DNA of 21,983 bases from an uncultured Planctomycetaceae bacterium (lineage in GTDB: Bacteria > Planctomycetota > Planctomycetia > Pirellulales > UBA1268): positions 1 to 21,983 of the forward strand of contig CAISKG010000237.1 of NCBI GenBank assembly GCA_903885855.1, written 5' to 3'. Position numbers and translations under genes: made by a program. Every line of letters begins with the position of its first letter. Position 1 is the stretch's first letter. The notes under the pieces were generated by a model. That model was not told where the DNA came from and made no database searches. It was given only the letters and a program-made list of their open reading frames with translations. Positions 1 to 7,457 of the stretch are shown one piece after another.

Positions 1-229
1 CGGCGGCGACGCCGTCGATGGTGGCGGCGGGGGCCGACGCCTCGGCGGCCCGGCGGAGCCGGTCGGCCTCGCGCCCGGCCTCGCAGCCCCCGCCGAGCGC
101 GCCATCCGCGCCGCGCGTGACGTCGGTGCAGACCAGCGCGCAGGCCGGGCAGACCGCCGCCCCGGCGGGGGATCCCGCCGGGGCGGACGGTGCACGGGAC
201 GGAGGCTGGCCGCGGGCCGGGCGTGTCAC
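1..229 (-). CDS. fhcB: N-terminal part of a formylmethanofuran dehydrogenase subunit B-like protein (runs off left edge)
   Basis: Reading the minus strand from a GTG at 229-227 gives 76 open codons to the window edge. Residues 27-34 read CPACALVC, followed by a further Cys at 49 (GGGCEAGR) and then an ATIDGVAA segment. CxxCxxxC plus a later Cys followed by xxG is the 4Fe-4S signature at the N-terminus of FwdB/FmdB/FhcB, the molybdopterin-type subunit of formylmethanofuran dehydrogenase (formyltransferase/hydrolase complex in bacteria), and the DG segment after it also fits. In planctomycetes this complex belongs to tetrahydromethanopterin-linked C1 oxidation. The GTG overlaps the TGA of the upstream DUF1080 gene (GTGA), suggesting translational coupling; there is no clear Shine-Dalgarno. 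The first 25 residues are Pro/Ala-rich and carry no motif. The call rests on a short stretch; another CxxCxxxC Fe-S protein of the same superfamily (formate dehydrogenase/NADH dehydrogenase-like) is the alternative. Confidence 0.55.
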   Translation of the reverse strand, partial: MTRPARGQPPSRAPSAPAGSPAGAAVCPACALVCTDVTRGADGALGGGCEAGREADRLRRAAEASAPAATIDGVAA

Positions 230-1242
230 GGCTTCGGCTTCACCCACACGTTGCGGTAGCGGACGGGATTGCCGTGATCCTGCAGATGGAGCGGCCCCTT
301 CACCCCCTTGCCGTCGGCGCCGACGCCGCCGGGAGTGATCTGGTTGACGGCGATGTTGTCGTGGATCACGACGCCGTTGTGGCGGACCGTCATGCGGGCC
401 GGCGCCGTCTTCTTGTCGCCGTCGTACTTCGGCGCCGTGTAGTCGATGTCGTAGGTCTGCCACGACAGCGGCGGGAAGCACATGTTGACCAGCGGCGCGG
501 CGACGGAGTAGATCCCGCCGCACTCGTTGTTGAGCCCCTCGAGGCCGAAGCTGTCGAGCATCTGCACCTCGTAGGCGCCCGCCACGTAGGCGCCGCTGTT
601 GCCGCGGCCCTGGCCGCGGTCCTTGGGCTGGTAGGGGAGGCGGAACTCGACGTGCCAGGTGGCGTCGCCGAAGGAGTCCTTCGTCGTCACACCCTGCATG
701 AGGAGGCCGTCGGGGGTCGTCTTGCCCCCCTCGAGCTTCTCCACGCCCTTGCCGTCGAAGATCACCACCGCCCCCTCCGGGGCCTTGGCGCCGAGCGTCG
801 GGCTCTTGCGCTCCACCTTCGGCATCTTCGCGGCGCCGTCGGCGGCGAGGATCGCGCCGTCCTTGATCACGGCCTTGTGCGCCCGGCCGTCGGGATCGGT
901 GACCTCGAAGGTCACCGCCGTGCCGTCGCGCTTCCCCTTGCCCTTGAGCTTCGTCGGCGCCTGCCAGCCGTCGCCGGGGAGGCCGCCGGGATAGACGACG
1001 ATGTCGAAGGCGCCCTCGCCGAGGGCCACCGCCTGGATGCCGAGCTTGAGCGGCGAGCCGTTCACCGGCACCTCGCCCACGTACTCCCCCTGGAAGGCGA
1101 AGTCGTCGTCGGTCTTGGCCGGATCGGCGTAGGCCGGATTGCCGGTGTCGGCGGCGCGGATGGCGGCCGGCGTCGGCAGAAGCGCGAGGGCGAGGGCCGC
1201 GGCGATCGCTCGGCCCGCGGCGGGGCGGAAGGGCAGGGGCAT
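226..1242 (-). CDS. Secreted DUF1080 (3-keto-disaccharide hydrolase-like) protein
   Basis: A 338-residue protein. The ATG at 1242 is chosen because GGAGAG lies six bases upstream and because it puts a signal peptide at the very N-terminus (hydrophobic AIAAALALALL, cleavage near AIRAAD, about residue 30). An upstream in-frame ATG at 1254 is possible but has no ribosome site. Residues 45-140 form a small domain with a GGLPGDGW motif that often precedes DUF1080 in planctomycetes. Residues 155-338 are the DUF1080/LamG-like fold, with GNSGAYV (214-220), YEVQMLDS (224-231), WQTYDID (261-267) and LQDHGNPVRYRNVWV (320-334). Family members act outside the cytoplasm on 3-keto-glycosides or other polysaccharide-derived sugars; the exact substrate cannot be read here. 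The stop overlaps the GTG start of the fhcB-like gene. Family assignment is firm, function is inferred. Confidence 0.9.
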   Translation of the reverse strand: MPLPFRPAAGRAIAAALALALLPTPAAIRAADTGNPAYADPAKTDDDFAFQGEYVGEVPVNGSPLKLGIQAVALGEGAFDIVVYPGGLPGDGWQAPTKLKGKGKRDGTAVTFEVTDPDGRAHKAVIKDGAILAADGAAKMPKVERKSPTLGAKAPEGAVVIFDGKGVEKLEGGKTTPDGLLMQGVTTKDSFGDATWHVEFRLPYQPKDRGQGRGNSGAYVAGAYEVQMLDSFGLEGLNNECGGIYSVAAPLVNMCFPPLSWQTYDIDYTAPKYDGDKKTAPARMTVRHNGVVIHDNIAVNQITPGGVGADGKGVKGPLHLQDHGNPVRYRNVWVKPKP

Positions 1243-1390
1243 GCGTCTCTCCATGGGTTCGCGTGAGCTGCGGCGCGGAGGAGCCGGCGCGGGACATCCG
1301 CCCGGCGGCGGTCCGGATATGAGGGCCTCCACGCCCTCTTCAGCCTAGCAGGCGGAGGCAGCGGGGGGCCGCCATCCGTCGCAGGCCGGC

Positions 1391-2416
1391 TCAGGCCCGG
1401 GAATCCTCGAGGCGGGCGAAGACGAGCCGGCCGGCGGGGCGCTGCAGGGTGCTCGTCACCGTCACCGGGATGGTGCGGCCGATCTGGTCGCGGGCCGATT
1501 CGACGACCACCATCGTGCCGTCGTCGAGGTAGCCCACCCCCTGGCCCGGCTCCTCGCCCGCCTTCACGAGCCGCACCGAGAGGAAATCCCCCGGCACGTA
1601 CGAGGGCCTGAGGGCCACGGCGACGTCGTTGACGTTGAGCGACGGGACGCTCCGCAGGGCCGCGATCTTGGCGAGGTTGGGGTCGTTGGTGATGATCCGC
1701 CCGCCGAGCTTCCGCGCCATGGCCACCACCCGCGCCTCGTCGGAACCCTCCGCGTCGACCTCGGCGTCCGGCGGCAGGACCTCGATCTCGATCGCCTCGG
1801 TCTCGCGGAGGCGGTTGAGCACGTCCAGCCCGCGGCGGCCGCGCATCCGCCGCTGGCGGTCGCCCGACTCCGACGACGACTGCAGCTCGTCGACGACGAA
1901 CGAGGGGACGACGAACCGGCTCTCGAAGATCCTGGCGTCGGCGAGTTCCGCGATCCGGCCGTCGACGATCGCCGTGGCGTCGAGGACGTTGGGCCGCATC
2001 CCCTGGATGTCACGGGCGAATTCCACGTAGGGAATGAGGAAGCGGAAGTCGTCGCGCGTCTGGAGGAGGAGACTGGTGCACATGTAGCACAGCACCATCC
2101 CCATCACGAGCGGCAGCCAGTCGAAGACCGGGCTCCGCGGCGGCCGCGGGATGATCGGCGTCAGGGCGAGGATCGCGACGTAGGTGAGGAACACCCCCAC
2201 GAGGACGCCGAAGTAGACCGCCGTGATCACGGTCAGGTCCTTGCGCTTGATCGACGTGTCGAGGCCGATCACGGTCGCGGGAAGGGCCACCATCCCGGCG
2301 AGCACGGCCCACGGCACCCACGAGGGGCCCTGCCGGATCTCGTCGGAGCCGAAGATCAGCACGGCGATGCCGATCGCCACCATGAAGAAGATGGCGCGGA
2401 GGACGAGGAGAGCCAT
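1391..2416 (-). CDS. Membrane-anchored PIN-TRAM domain protein (YacL-like putative RNase)
   Basis: A 341-residue protein starting at ATG 2416; a GTG at 2476 is in frame, but the added residues are Pro/Ala-rich and the membrane helix starts right after the ATG. Four membrane segments lie at about 3-23, 33-52, 62-84 and 97-118. A PIN domain follows (about 143-265) with the acidic site complete: D146 and D152 in LDATAIVDGRI, E177 in VVDELQ, D226 in SDEARVVAMA and D245 in TNDPNLAKIA. Residues 275-338 form a TRAM domain (GEEPGQGVGYLDDGTMVVVE). This order, four helices then PIN then TRAM, is that of Bacillus YacL and Thermus PIN-TRAM proteins, believed to be membrane-tethered endoribonucleases; their RNA targets are not established. 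The gene stands alone, 112 bases downstream of the dGTPase gene. No clear Shine-Dalgarno is visible. Confidence 0.88.
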   Translation of the reverse strand: MALLVLRAIFFMVAIGIAVLIFGSDEIRQGPSWVPWAVLAGMVALPATVIGLDTSIKRKDLTVITAVYFGVLVGVFLTYVAILALTPIIPRPPRSPVFDWLPLVMGMVLCYMCTSLLLQTRDDFRFLIPYVEFARDIQGMRPNVLDATAIVDGRIAELADARIFESRFVVPSFVVDELQSSSESGDRQRRMRGRRGLDVLNRLRETEAIEIEVLPPDAEVDAEGSDEARVVAMARKLGGRIITNDPNLAKIAALRSVPSLNVNDVAVALRPSYVPGDFLSVRLVKAGEEPGQGVGYLDDGTMVVVESARDQIGRTIPVTVTSTLQRPAGRLVFARLEDSRA

Positions 2417-2528
2417 GGCGGGGTGGGGCGGGGCGCGGGGGGCGGGAAGAATCGACGACGCGCCCAATCCTACCACGATCCGCGCCCCGGTCCGATCCTG
2501 CCGGTCGTGCGGGATGCAGGGGGGCGGG

Positions 2529-3692
2529 CTAGTCGGTGCCGAGGCGCCGGCGGTGGTCCCATTCGAGATACCGATCGGTCATCCCCGCCAGGTAATCCGC
2601 CACGCTGCGCCGCACGCCGAAGCGCTCGGCACGGCCGCGGAAGCCCGCGGGCAGTTCCCCGGGCCGGGCCGCGTACCACTCGAAGAGCCGTCGCAGCCGC
2701 TCCTGCGCCGGCACACGCACCGCCAGCACGCGCTGGCTGCGGTAGACGCGCGCGAAGAGGAAGGCCTCGAGCTCCCGCTTGCCCTCCGCCACGCCGCGCG
2801 CGGGAGCGACGATGCGCGGACCCGCGGGCGCGGCGGCCTCCCGGTAGACGCGCCGGACGTCGTCCGGCGAACGCACCCCGAGGGCCTCGATCGCCCCCCG
2901 GGCCTGCTCGAGCAGCCCCGCCACCTGGACGTCCACCAGCTCGAGGAGCACCGCCCGGCGCAGCTCCACCCCCTGGATCGCGCCGAAGCGGCTCCGCACC
3001 CGGGCGGCGGCATCCGCCACCAGCGGCAGTTCCAGCAGCTCCTCGAGCGCCACCAGCCCCAGTTCCACGGCGTCGTCGGCGTCGTGCGTGTCGTAGGCGA
3101 TGGAGTCGGCGGCGTCGACGACCTGCGTCTCGAGGATCGGCGCCGGCCCGCCGCGGTCGCGCCGTCGCGTGGCCTGCCCGTCGAGCACCTCGCGCGAGAG
3201 GTTGAGGCCGGGAAAGCGCGGGTAGCGCGACTCGAGCAGCTCCATGATCCGCAGGGCCTGCTCGTTGTGGTTGAATCCCCCCTCGCCGGCGAGCAGTTCG
3301 TCGAGCGTGTCCTCGCCAGCGTGGCCCAGCGGCGGGTGGCCGATGTCGTGGGCCAGGGCGAGGGCCTCGACGAGGTCCTCGTTGAGCCCCAGGCTGCGGG
3401 CCAGCGTGCGCGCGATGTTGGTCACCTCGAGCGTGTGCGTCAGGCGGCTGCGGTGGTAGTCGCCGTGGTAGCCGGTGAAGACCTGCGTCTTGTGGGCCAG
3501 CCGGCGGAAGGCGGCGGAGTGGACGATCCGGTCGCGGTCGCGCTGGTAGGGGCTGCGGAAGGGGTGGGCGGGCTCGGGGTGGACCCGGCCGAGCGAGTCG
3601 GCCGCGTGCATCGCCCAGGGCGCGAGGATCACCGACTCGCGGGCCCGCCAGTCGGGGCCCCACGGCGCGGGGCCGCCCTCCGGCCCGCTCAT
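2529..3692 (-). CDS. dgt: HD-domain deoxyguanosinetriphosphate triphosphohydrolase-like protein
   Basis: A 387-residue HD-superfamily hydrolase; dGTPase members split dNTPs into deoxynucleoside and triphosphate and so set the dNTP pool. The N-terminal SPYQRDRDRIVHSAAFRRL (47-65) followed by HKTQVF is the conserved start of the family. The metal-binding HD residues are H86 (RLTHTLEV), H115-D116 (LAHDIGHPPLGH) and a late Asp in VVDAADSIAYDTHD. The ATG at 3692 overlaps the TGA of the upstream HIT gene (ATGA), so the two are probably translated together. At this length it belongs to the shorter dGTPase type 2 group (about 380-440 residues), not the E. coli Dgt form, and nucleotide preference may be broad. 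The pairing with a HIT nucleotide hydrolase suggests nucleotide housekeeping. Confidence 0.9.
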   Translation of the reverse strand: MSGPEGGPAPWGPDWRARESVILAPWAMHAADSLGRVHPEPAHPFRSPYQRDRDRIVHSAAFRRLAHKTQVFTGYHGDYHRSRLTHTLEVTNIARTLARSLGLNEDLVEALALAHDIGHPPLGHAGEDTLDELLAGEGGFNHNEQALRIMELLESRYPRFPGLNLSREVLDGQATRRRDRGGPAPILETQVVDAADSIAYDTHDADDAVELGLVALEELLELPLVADAAARVRSRFGAIQGVELRRAVLLELVDVQVAGLLEQARGAIEALGVRSPDDVRRVYREAAAPAGPRIVAPARGVAEGKRELEAFLFARVYRSQRVLAVRVPAQERLRRLFEWYAARPGELPAGFRGRAERFGVRRSVADYLAGMTDRYLEWDHRRRLGTD

Positions 3693-4222
3693 CGGAGCTG
3701 CTCCCAGAGGCTCTCGAGCGCCTGCGGCAGGACGCGCACCCCCGCCACGGTGGGCATGAAGTTGACGTCGCCCGGCCAGCGCGGCACGAGGTGCCAGTGG
3801 AGGTGCCCCGGCACCCCCGCCCCGGCCACGGCGCCCAGGTTCAGGCCGATGTTGAAGCCCTGCGCCTCCATCCGGGCGGCGATCCGGTCGCACCATTCCG
3901 CCAGCCGCTGCTGCAGCTCGGCGAGCACGTCGCGCTCGAGATCCGCGAGCCCGGCCCGGTGGTCGAGCGGGGCGACGAGCAGGTGGCCGTTGGCGTAGGG
4001 GAAACGGTTGACGATCACGAGCGTGGACGCGGAGCGCGCCAGCACCAACAGCGTCCGGTCGTGCTCGGGCGCGGCGGCCGCCGCCCGGCAGAGGAAACAG
4101 CCGCGGTCGGCCCCGGCGCGCCACGCGGCCGGCTCGACCGTGGGGGGGCGGGCGGCCGCGTCCCCCTGGACGTAGGCCAGGCGCCAGGGGGCCCAGAGAA
4201 TGTCGTGCGGATGGGGATCCAT
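3689..4222 (-). CDS. HIT-family nucleotide hydrolase or phosphorylase
   Basis: A 177-residue protein with the histidine triad HLHWHLVP (H140, H142, H144), the preceding FNIGLNLG element (123-130), a zinc-type CFLC at 42-45, and an N-terminal DILWAPWRLAYV segment. This combination is typical of the HIT branch that includes Ap4A phosphorylases and adenosine-5'-phosphoramidate or dinucleoside polyphosphate hydrolases; these act on the alpha phosphate of nucleotides through the central histidine of the triad. The ATG at 4222 was chosen because LWAPWR normally lies close to the N-terminus; in-frame ATGs at 4231 and further upstream cannot be excluded, and none has a clear ribosome site. Its stop overlaps the start of the dGTPase gene by four bases. 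The gene is divergent from scpA, with about 130 bases between them. Confidence 0.88.
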   Translation of the reverse strand: MDPHPHDILWAPWRLAYVQGDAAARPPTVEPAAWRAGADRGCFLCRAAAAAPEHDRTLLVLARSASTLVIVNRFPYANGHLLVAPLDHRAGLADLERDVLAELQQRLAEWCDRIAARMEAQGFNIGLNLGAVAGAGVPGHLHWHLVPRWPGDVNFMPTVAGVRVLPQALESLWEQLR

Positions 4223-4260
4223 GGCCGTCATGCTATCGCGCGGCGCCGTCGATTGCGGCA

Positions 4261-4289
4261 TTGACATGCCGGGCCGATCCACGGCAAAT
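4261..4289 (+). promoter_or_regulatory. Candidate sigma70-type promoter for the scpA cluster
   Basis: A perfect TTGACA (4261-4266) is followed after 17 bases by GCAAAT (4284-4289), which keeps the AAT half of the -10 consensus. It lies about 60 bases before the scpA start, in the divergent gap between HIT and scpA. A perfect -35 is rare by chance in such GC-rich sequence; the weak -10 lowers confidence. Confidence 0.4.
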
Positions 4290-4351
4290 GCCCTCCCGGC
4301 CCGGCGCGCGCGGCGTCGCCCGGGGTCGCGGACCATCCCCGGAGAGACGGT

Positions 4352-5119
4352 GTGCAGTTCCAGGTCGCCACCGACGTGTTCTCCGGTCCGATGGACCTCC
4401 TCCTCTACCTCGTCAAACGCGAGGAGGTGGACGTCACCGAGGTGCCGATCGCACGGATCGCCTCGGAGTTCGTCGCCTCGCTGGCGGTGATCGAGGCGGT
4501 GGCGATCGACCAGGTGGGGGAGTTCGTCGAACTGGCCAGCGTGCTGTTGGAGATCAAGTCCCGGGCGCTCGTGCCGCGCCCGGAGGAGACGGAGGACCCC
4601 GTCGAGCCGGTCCGCGAGGATCTGGTGCGCCGGTTGCTCGAGTACAAGCAGTACCGCGACGCGGCGGTGCTCCTCGAGGATCGCGCGCGGCAGTGGGAGC
4701 TGCGCTTCGCGCGCACGGCGGCCGCGCCGGCGCCACGGACCGCGGCGGCCGACGTGCCGATCGGGGAGGTGCACGTCTGGGATCTCGTCACCGCGATGTC
4801 GCGCGTCCTCCGGCGGCGCGAGCAGCGGCGTCCCCGCGAGATCGTCGGCGACGACACGCCGCTGGAGACCCACATCGAGCGGATCGAGGCCGCGGTGGCC
4901 GCCCGCGGGCGGGTGGCCTTCTCGGAGCTGTTCGACGAATCGTTGGCCCGCGCCCGACTGGTGGGTATGTTTCTGGCGGTTCTGGAGCTCGTCCGCCGCC
5001 GGCGCGTGGCCGCGCGCCAGGAGCGCCTCTTCGACGAGATCTGGCTCGAAGCCCGCCCCGCCGCGGCGAGCCCGCCGGACGCGGCCGCCCCTGCGGACGC
5101 CGAATCCCCCTCCCCCTGA
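4352..5119 (+). CDS. scpA: Segregation and condensation protein A
   Basis: A 255-residue kleisin. The GTG start at 4352 has GGAGAG five bases upstream (4341-4346). The N-terminal signature FSGPMDLLLYLVKREEVDV (10-28) corresponds to the family FxGPLDLLLxLI motif that binds the SMC head-proximal coiled coil. The middle part is helical and acidic (VELASVLLEIKSRALVP, then a Glu-rich linker). The C-terminal winged helix, with FSELFDESLARARLVGMFLAVLELVRRRR (about 191-219), contacts the SMC head. ScpA with ScpB and SMC forms the bacterial condensin. No scpB follows; the downstream genes are an RNase Z-like hydrolase (12 bases later) and hemW. The last 25 residues are a low-complexity Ala/Pro tail. 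Family assignment is firm. Confidence 0.93.
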   Translation: MQFQVATDVFSGPMDLLLYLVKREEVDVTEVPIARIASEFVASLAVIEAVAIDQVGEFVELASVLLEIKSRALVPRPEETEDPVEPVREDLVRRLLEYKQYRDAAVLLEDRARQWELRFARTAAAPAPRTAAADVPIGEVHVWDLVTAMSRVLRRREQRRPREIVGDDTPLETHIERIEAAVAARGRVAFSELFDESLARARLVGMFLAVLELVRRRRVAARQERLFDEIWLEARPAAASPPDAAAPADAESPSP

Positions 5120-5131
5120 ACGGTTCCGTGC

Positions 5132-5977
5132 ATGTCCGGCATCGACAACGCCCCCTACCGCACGCTCGTCCACAAGGGGCTCACGATCGAGGGCTGGTCG
5201 CGGGCCGCCGTGCAGACCTACTGGCGGGTGCCGGAGCTGAAGATCGGCTTCGACCTGGGGGCGCAGCCCTGGGGCTTCATGGGCACCGCCACCTGGCTCC
5301 TCTCCCACACCCATCTCGACCACATCGCGGCCCTGCCGGTGTACGTGGCGCGGCGGCGGATGATGAAGATGGAGCCGCCGACGATCTACGTGCCCGAGGA
5401 GGCGATCGAGCCGATCGAGCGCCTCCTCAAGGCGGTGGCCCGGCTCGATCGCGGCCGTCTGCCCTGCACGCTCCTCCCCGCCCGGCCGGGCGGGGAGATC
5501 GAGCTGTCGCGCGAGCACGTCGTGACCGTGTCGGCGACGACGCACACGCTGCCGAGCGTGGGCTACGTGGTGTGGGAGCGGCGGCGGAAACTGAAGCCGG
5601 AGTACCACGGGCTCCCCGGCGAGCGGATCCGCGACCTGCGGCACTCCGGCGTCGACGTCACCCAGGAGGTGCGCTCCCCGCTGGTGGCCTACCTGGGGGA
5701 CAGTTCCCCCGAGGGGCTCGACCGCTGCCCGGCCATGTTCGAGGCCTCGGTGCTGATCACGGAGCTGACCTTCGTGGCCCACGGCCACCGCAAGGAGAAG
5801 ATCCACAAGTTCGGCCACATGCACCTCGACGACCTGATCGCGAGGCGGTCCCGGTTCCGCAACGAGGTGGTGATCGCCTCCCATTTCTCCACGCGCTACA
5901 CCGAGGAGCGCATCCGCCGGATGCTCGCCAAGCGGATCCCCGACATGCTCGACGGCCGGCTGCAGCCGTGGCTCTGA
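5132..5977 (+). CDS. RNase Z-like metallo-beta-lactamase-fold hydrolase
   Basis: A 281-residue protein with the zinc motif HTHLDH (59-64) and the other metal ligands of the fold: H138 (ATTHTLPSVGY), D190 (AYLGDSS), H231 (FGHMH) and H251 (ASHFSTRY). The HFS-x-RY ending and the ELTF...HMH element are specific to tRNase Z-type proteins, which cut the 3' trailer from pre-tRNA. The N-terminus is unusual (YRTLVHKGLTIEGWSRAA), and the canonical tRNase Z long exosite arm and the usual PxKxRN loop are not evident, so it may have another substrate. The gene sits between scpA (12 bases upstream) and hemW (overlapping by 10 bases), implying one transcript. The family is clear; tRNA processing is inference. 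Confidence 0.85.
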   Translation: MSGIDNAPYRTLVHKGLTIEGWSRAAVQTYWRVPELKIGFDLGAQPWGFMGTATWLLSHTHLDHIAALPVYVARRRMMKMEPPTIYVPEEAIEPIERLLKAVARLDRGRLPCTLLPARPGGEIELSREHVVTVSATTHTLPSVGYVVWERRRKLKPEYHGLPGERIRDLRHSGVDVTQEVRSPLVAYLGDSSPEGLDRCPAMFEASVLITELTFVAHGHRKEKIHKFGHMHLDDLIARRSRFRNEVVIASHFSTRYTEERIRRMLAKRIPDMLDGRLQPWL

Positions 5978-7167
5978 CCCCCTCGGGCGCCGCGCCGCGG
6001 GCGGCCTACGTGCACGTCCCGTTCTGCCGCCGGCGCTGCGGCTACTGCGACTTCGCGCTGGTGGCCGGCCGCGACGACCTCCAGGGGGCGTATCTGGAGG
6101 CGCTGGGGGCGGAACTGGGGCGGCTGGAGGCGCCGCTGGCCGTCGACACGCTCTACCTCGGCGGGGGCACGCCGTCGCACCTCGGGGCCGACGGCGTGCG
6201 GCGGCTGTTCGCGATCCTCGCGCGGCGCGTCGGGCCGGTCCCCGGGGCGGAGGTCACGCTCGAGGCCAATCCGGGCGACGTCACGGCCGGATTCGTGGCC
6301 GCGGTGCGCGCGTGCGGCGTGACGCGCGTCAGCCTCGGCGCGCAGAGCCTCGCGCCGGCGACGCTGTCGGCCCTCGACCGGGATCATTCGCCCGACGACG
6401 TGCGCCGCGCCGCCGATCTCCTCCTCGGCGCCGGGATGGAGGTCAACGTCGACGTGATGATCGCCGCGCCGGGGCAGACGACGGCCGACGTGGAGGCCGA
6501 TCTCGACGCGGTGGCGGGGCTCGGGTGCCAGCACGTCTCGGTCTACTGCCTCACGCTCGAGCGCGGCACGGCCTTCGAGGCCCGGCGCCGGCGCGGCGAT
6601 CTCGTGCCGGTGGACGAGGCCACCGAGCGGGCGATGTTCCTCGCGACGCTCGACCGCCTCGACGCCGCCGGTCTGGAGCATTACGAGGTCTCGAACTTCG
6701 CCCGCCCCGGCCGGCGCTGCCGCCACAACGAGACCTACTGGGATCACCGTCCCTGGGAGGCCTTCGGCCCCGGCGCCGCCCGCTTCGACGGCCGGACGCG
6801 CATCGGCAACCACCGCAGCCCCTTCACCTGGATGCGGCGCGTGCTCGCCGGCGAGGATCCGGCGGCGGAGGTGGAGCGGATGTCGGAGGAGGAGGCGGCG
6901 CGCGAGCGGATCGTGCTGGGGCTGCGCCGCCGTGACGGCATCGACCGCGACCGCTTCCGGGCCGCGGCGGGGATGCCCCTCGACGCGCTCCTCGGCAGCG
7001 TGCTCCCCCGCTGGGTGGCGGCGGGATGGGCCAGCGACGACGGCCGGCGGGTGCGGCTCACCCGGGAGGGGCTGCTGCTGTCGGACGGCTTGTGGGGGGA
7101 GGTGCTCGCGCCGGCCGGGGGGGGCACGGGGGGGGCGGGGGAGGGGAGGCCGGCGGCGAGCGGATGA
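5968..7167 (+). CDS. hemW: Radical SAM heme chaperone HemW-like protein
   Basis: A 399-residue protein starting at GTG 5968, inside the last codons of the metallo-hydrolase gene (10-base overlap); no later start keeps the N-terminal strand. The radical SAM cluster motif CRRRCGYC (C20, C24, C27) comes at the normal place after YVHVPF. Further HemW/HemN-family blocks are LYLGGGTPS (62-70), EVTLEANPGDV, RVSLGAQS, VDVMIAAPGQT, HVSVYCLTLERGT and HYEVSNFARPGRRCRHNETYW. The C-terminus is a HemN_C-type winged helix. HemW binds heme and delivers it to membrane proteins; it is not the coproporphyrinogen dehydrogenase HemN, which is longer and has a fourth Cys (CxxxCxxCxC), absent here (CDFA instead). 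The last 20 residues are Gly/Ala low complexity. Confidence 0.9.
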   Translation: MALTPSGAAPRAAYVHVPFCRRRCGYCDFALVAGRDDLQGAYLEALGAELGRLEAPLAVDTLYLGGGTPSHLGADGVRRLFAILARRVGPVPGAEVTLEANPGDVTAGFVAAVRACGVTRVSLGAQSLAPATLSALDRDHSPDDVRRAADLLLGAGMEVNVDVMIAAPGQTTADVEADLDAVAGLGCQHVSVYCLTLERGTAFEARRRRGDLVPVDEATERAMFLATLDRLDAAGLEHYEVSNFARPGRRCRHNETYWDHRPWEAFGPGAARFDGRTRIGNHRSPFTWMRRVLAGEDPAAEVERMSEEEAARERIVLGLRRRDGIDRDRFRAAAGMPLDALLGSVLPRWVAAGWASDDGRRVRLTREGLLLSDGLWGEVLAPAGGGTGGAGEGRPAASG

Positions 7168-7177
7168 CGGCCCGGTT

Positions 7178-7193
7178 CCCCGGAATCCCGGGG
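7178..7193 (+). terminator. Short hairpin just after hemW
   Basis: CCCCGG (7178-7183) and CCGGGG (7188-7193) pair around an AATC loop, ten bases after the hemW stop and just before the rplM promoter candidate. No T tract follows, so it may be a weak terminator or an mRNA 3' end structure. Confidence 0.3.
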
Positions 7194-7207
7194 CATTGCG
7201 TCGTCGC

Positions 7208-7236
7208 TTGCCCGCGTCCACGGGCACTGGTATTCT
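7208..7236 (+). promoter_or_regulatory. Candidate promoter with extended -10 for rplM-rpsI
   Basis: TTGCCC (7208-7213), a 17-base spacer and TATTCT (7231-7236) preceded by TGG, i.e. a TGn extended -10. It lies in the 290-base gap before rplM and would give a leader of about 215 bases, very GC-rich and with several potential stems (for example around 7300-7350). Such a leader could carry ribosomal-protein feedback control, but no specific known structure is recognised. Confidence 0.5.
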
Positions 7237-7457
7237 CCGGGGCTTCCGTCGCGCCCGTACGCCGTCGGTGGATCCCCCGGCCCGCTCCCCGCGGCCGGCC
7301 GTGGCCCCGCGGCTCGGAGCCTGCGTCGCGGGGCGTCACGGGTCCACGGCCACCCCGGCCGAGGCCCCGGTGGCGATTCCACGGCGCCCACACCCGAATC
7401 CGATCACCCGATCACCCACGATCCCGACCCCACGGGACACCCAGGGACACCGAACCG

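Noticed and set aside
3689..5884. Long minus-strand frame of 731 codons reaching back from the HIT gene across scpA and the metallo-hydrolase
   Set aside because: Only the last 177 codons (HIT) have family motifs; the rest is Arg/His/Pro/Gly-rich antisense to two firmly identified genes.
5968..7167. Coproporphyrinogen III dehydrogenase (HemN)
   Set aside because: The protein is short and has CxxxCxxC without the extra Cys of HemN, so HemW is the better call.
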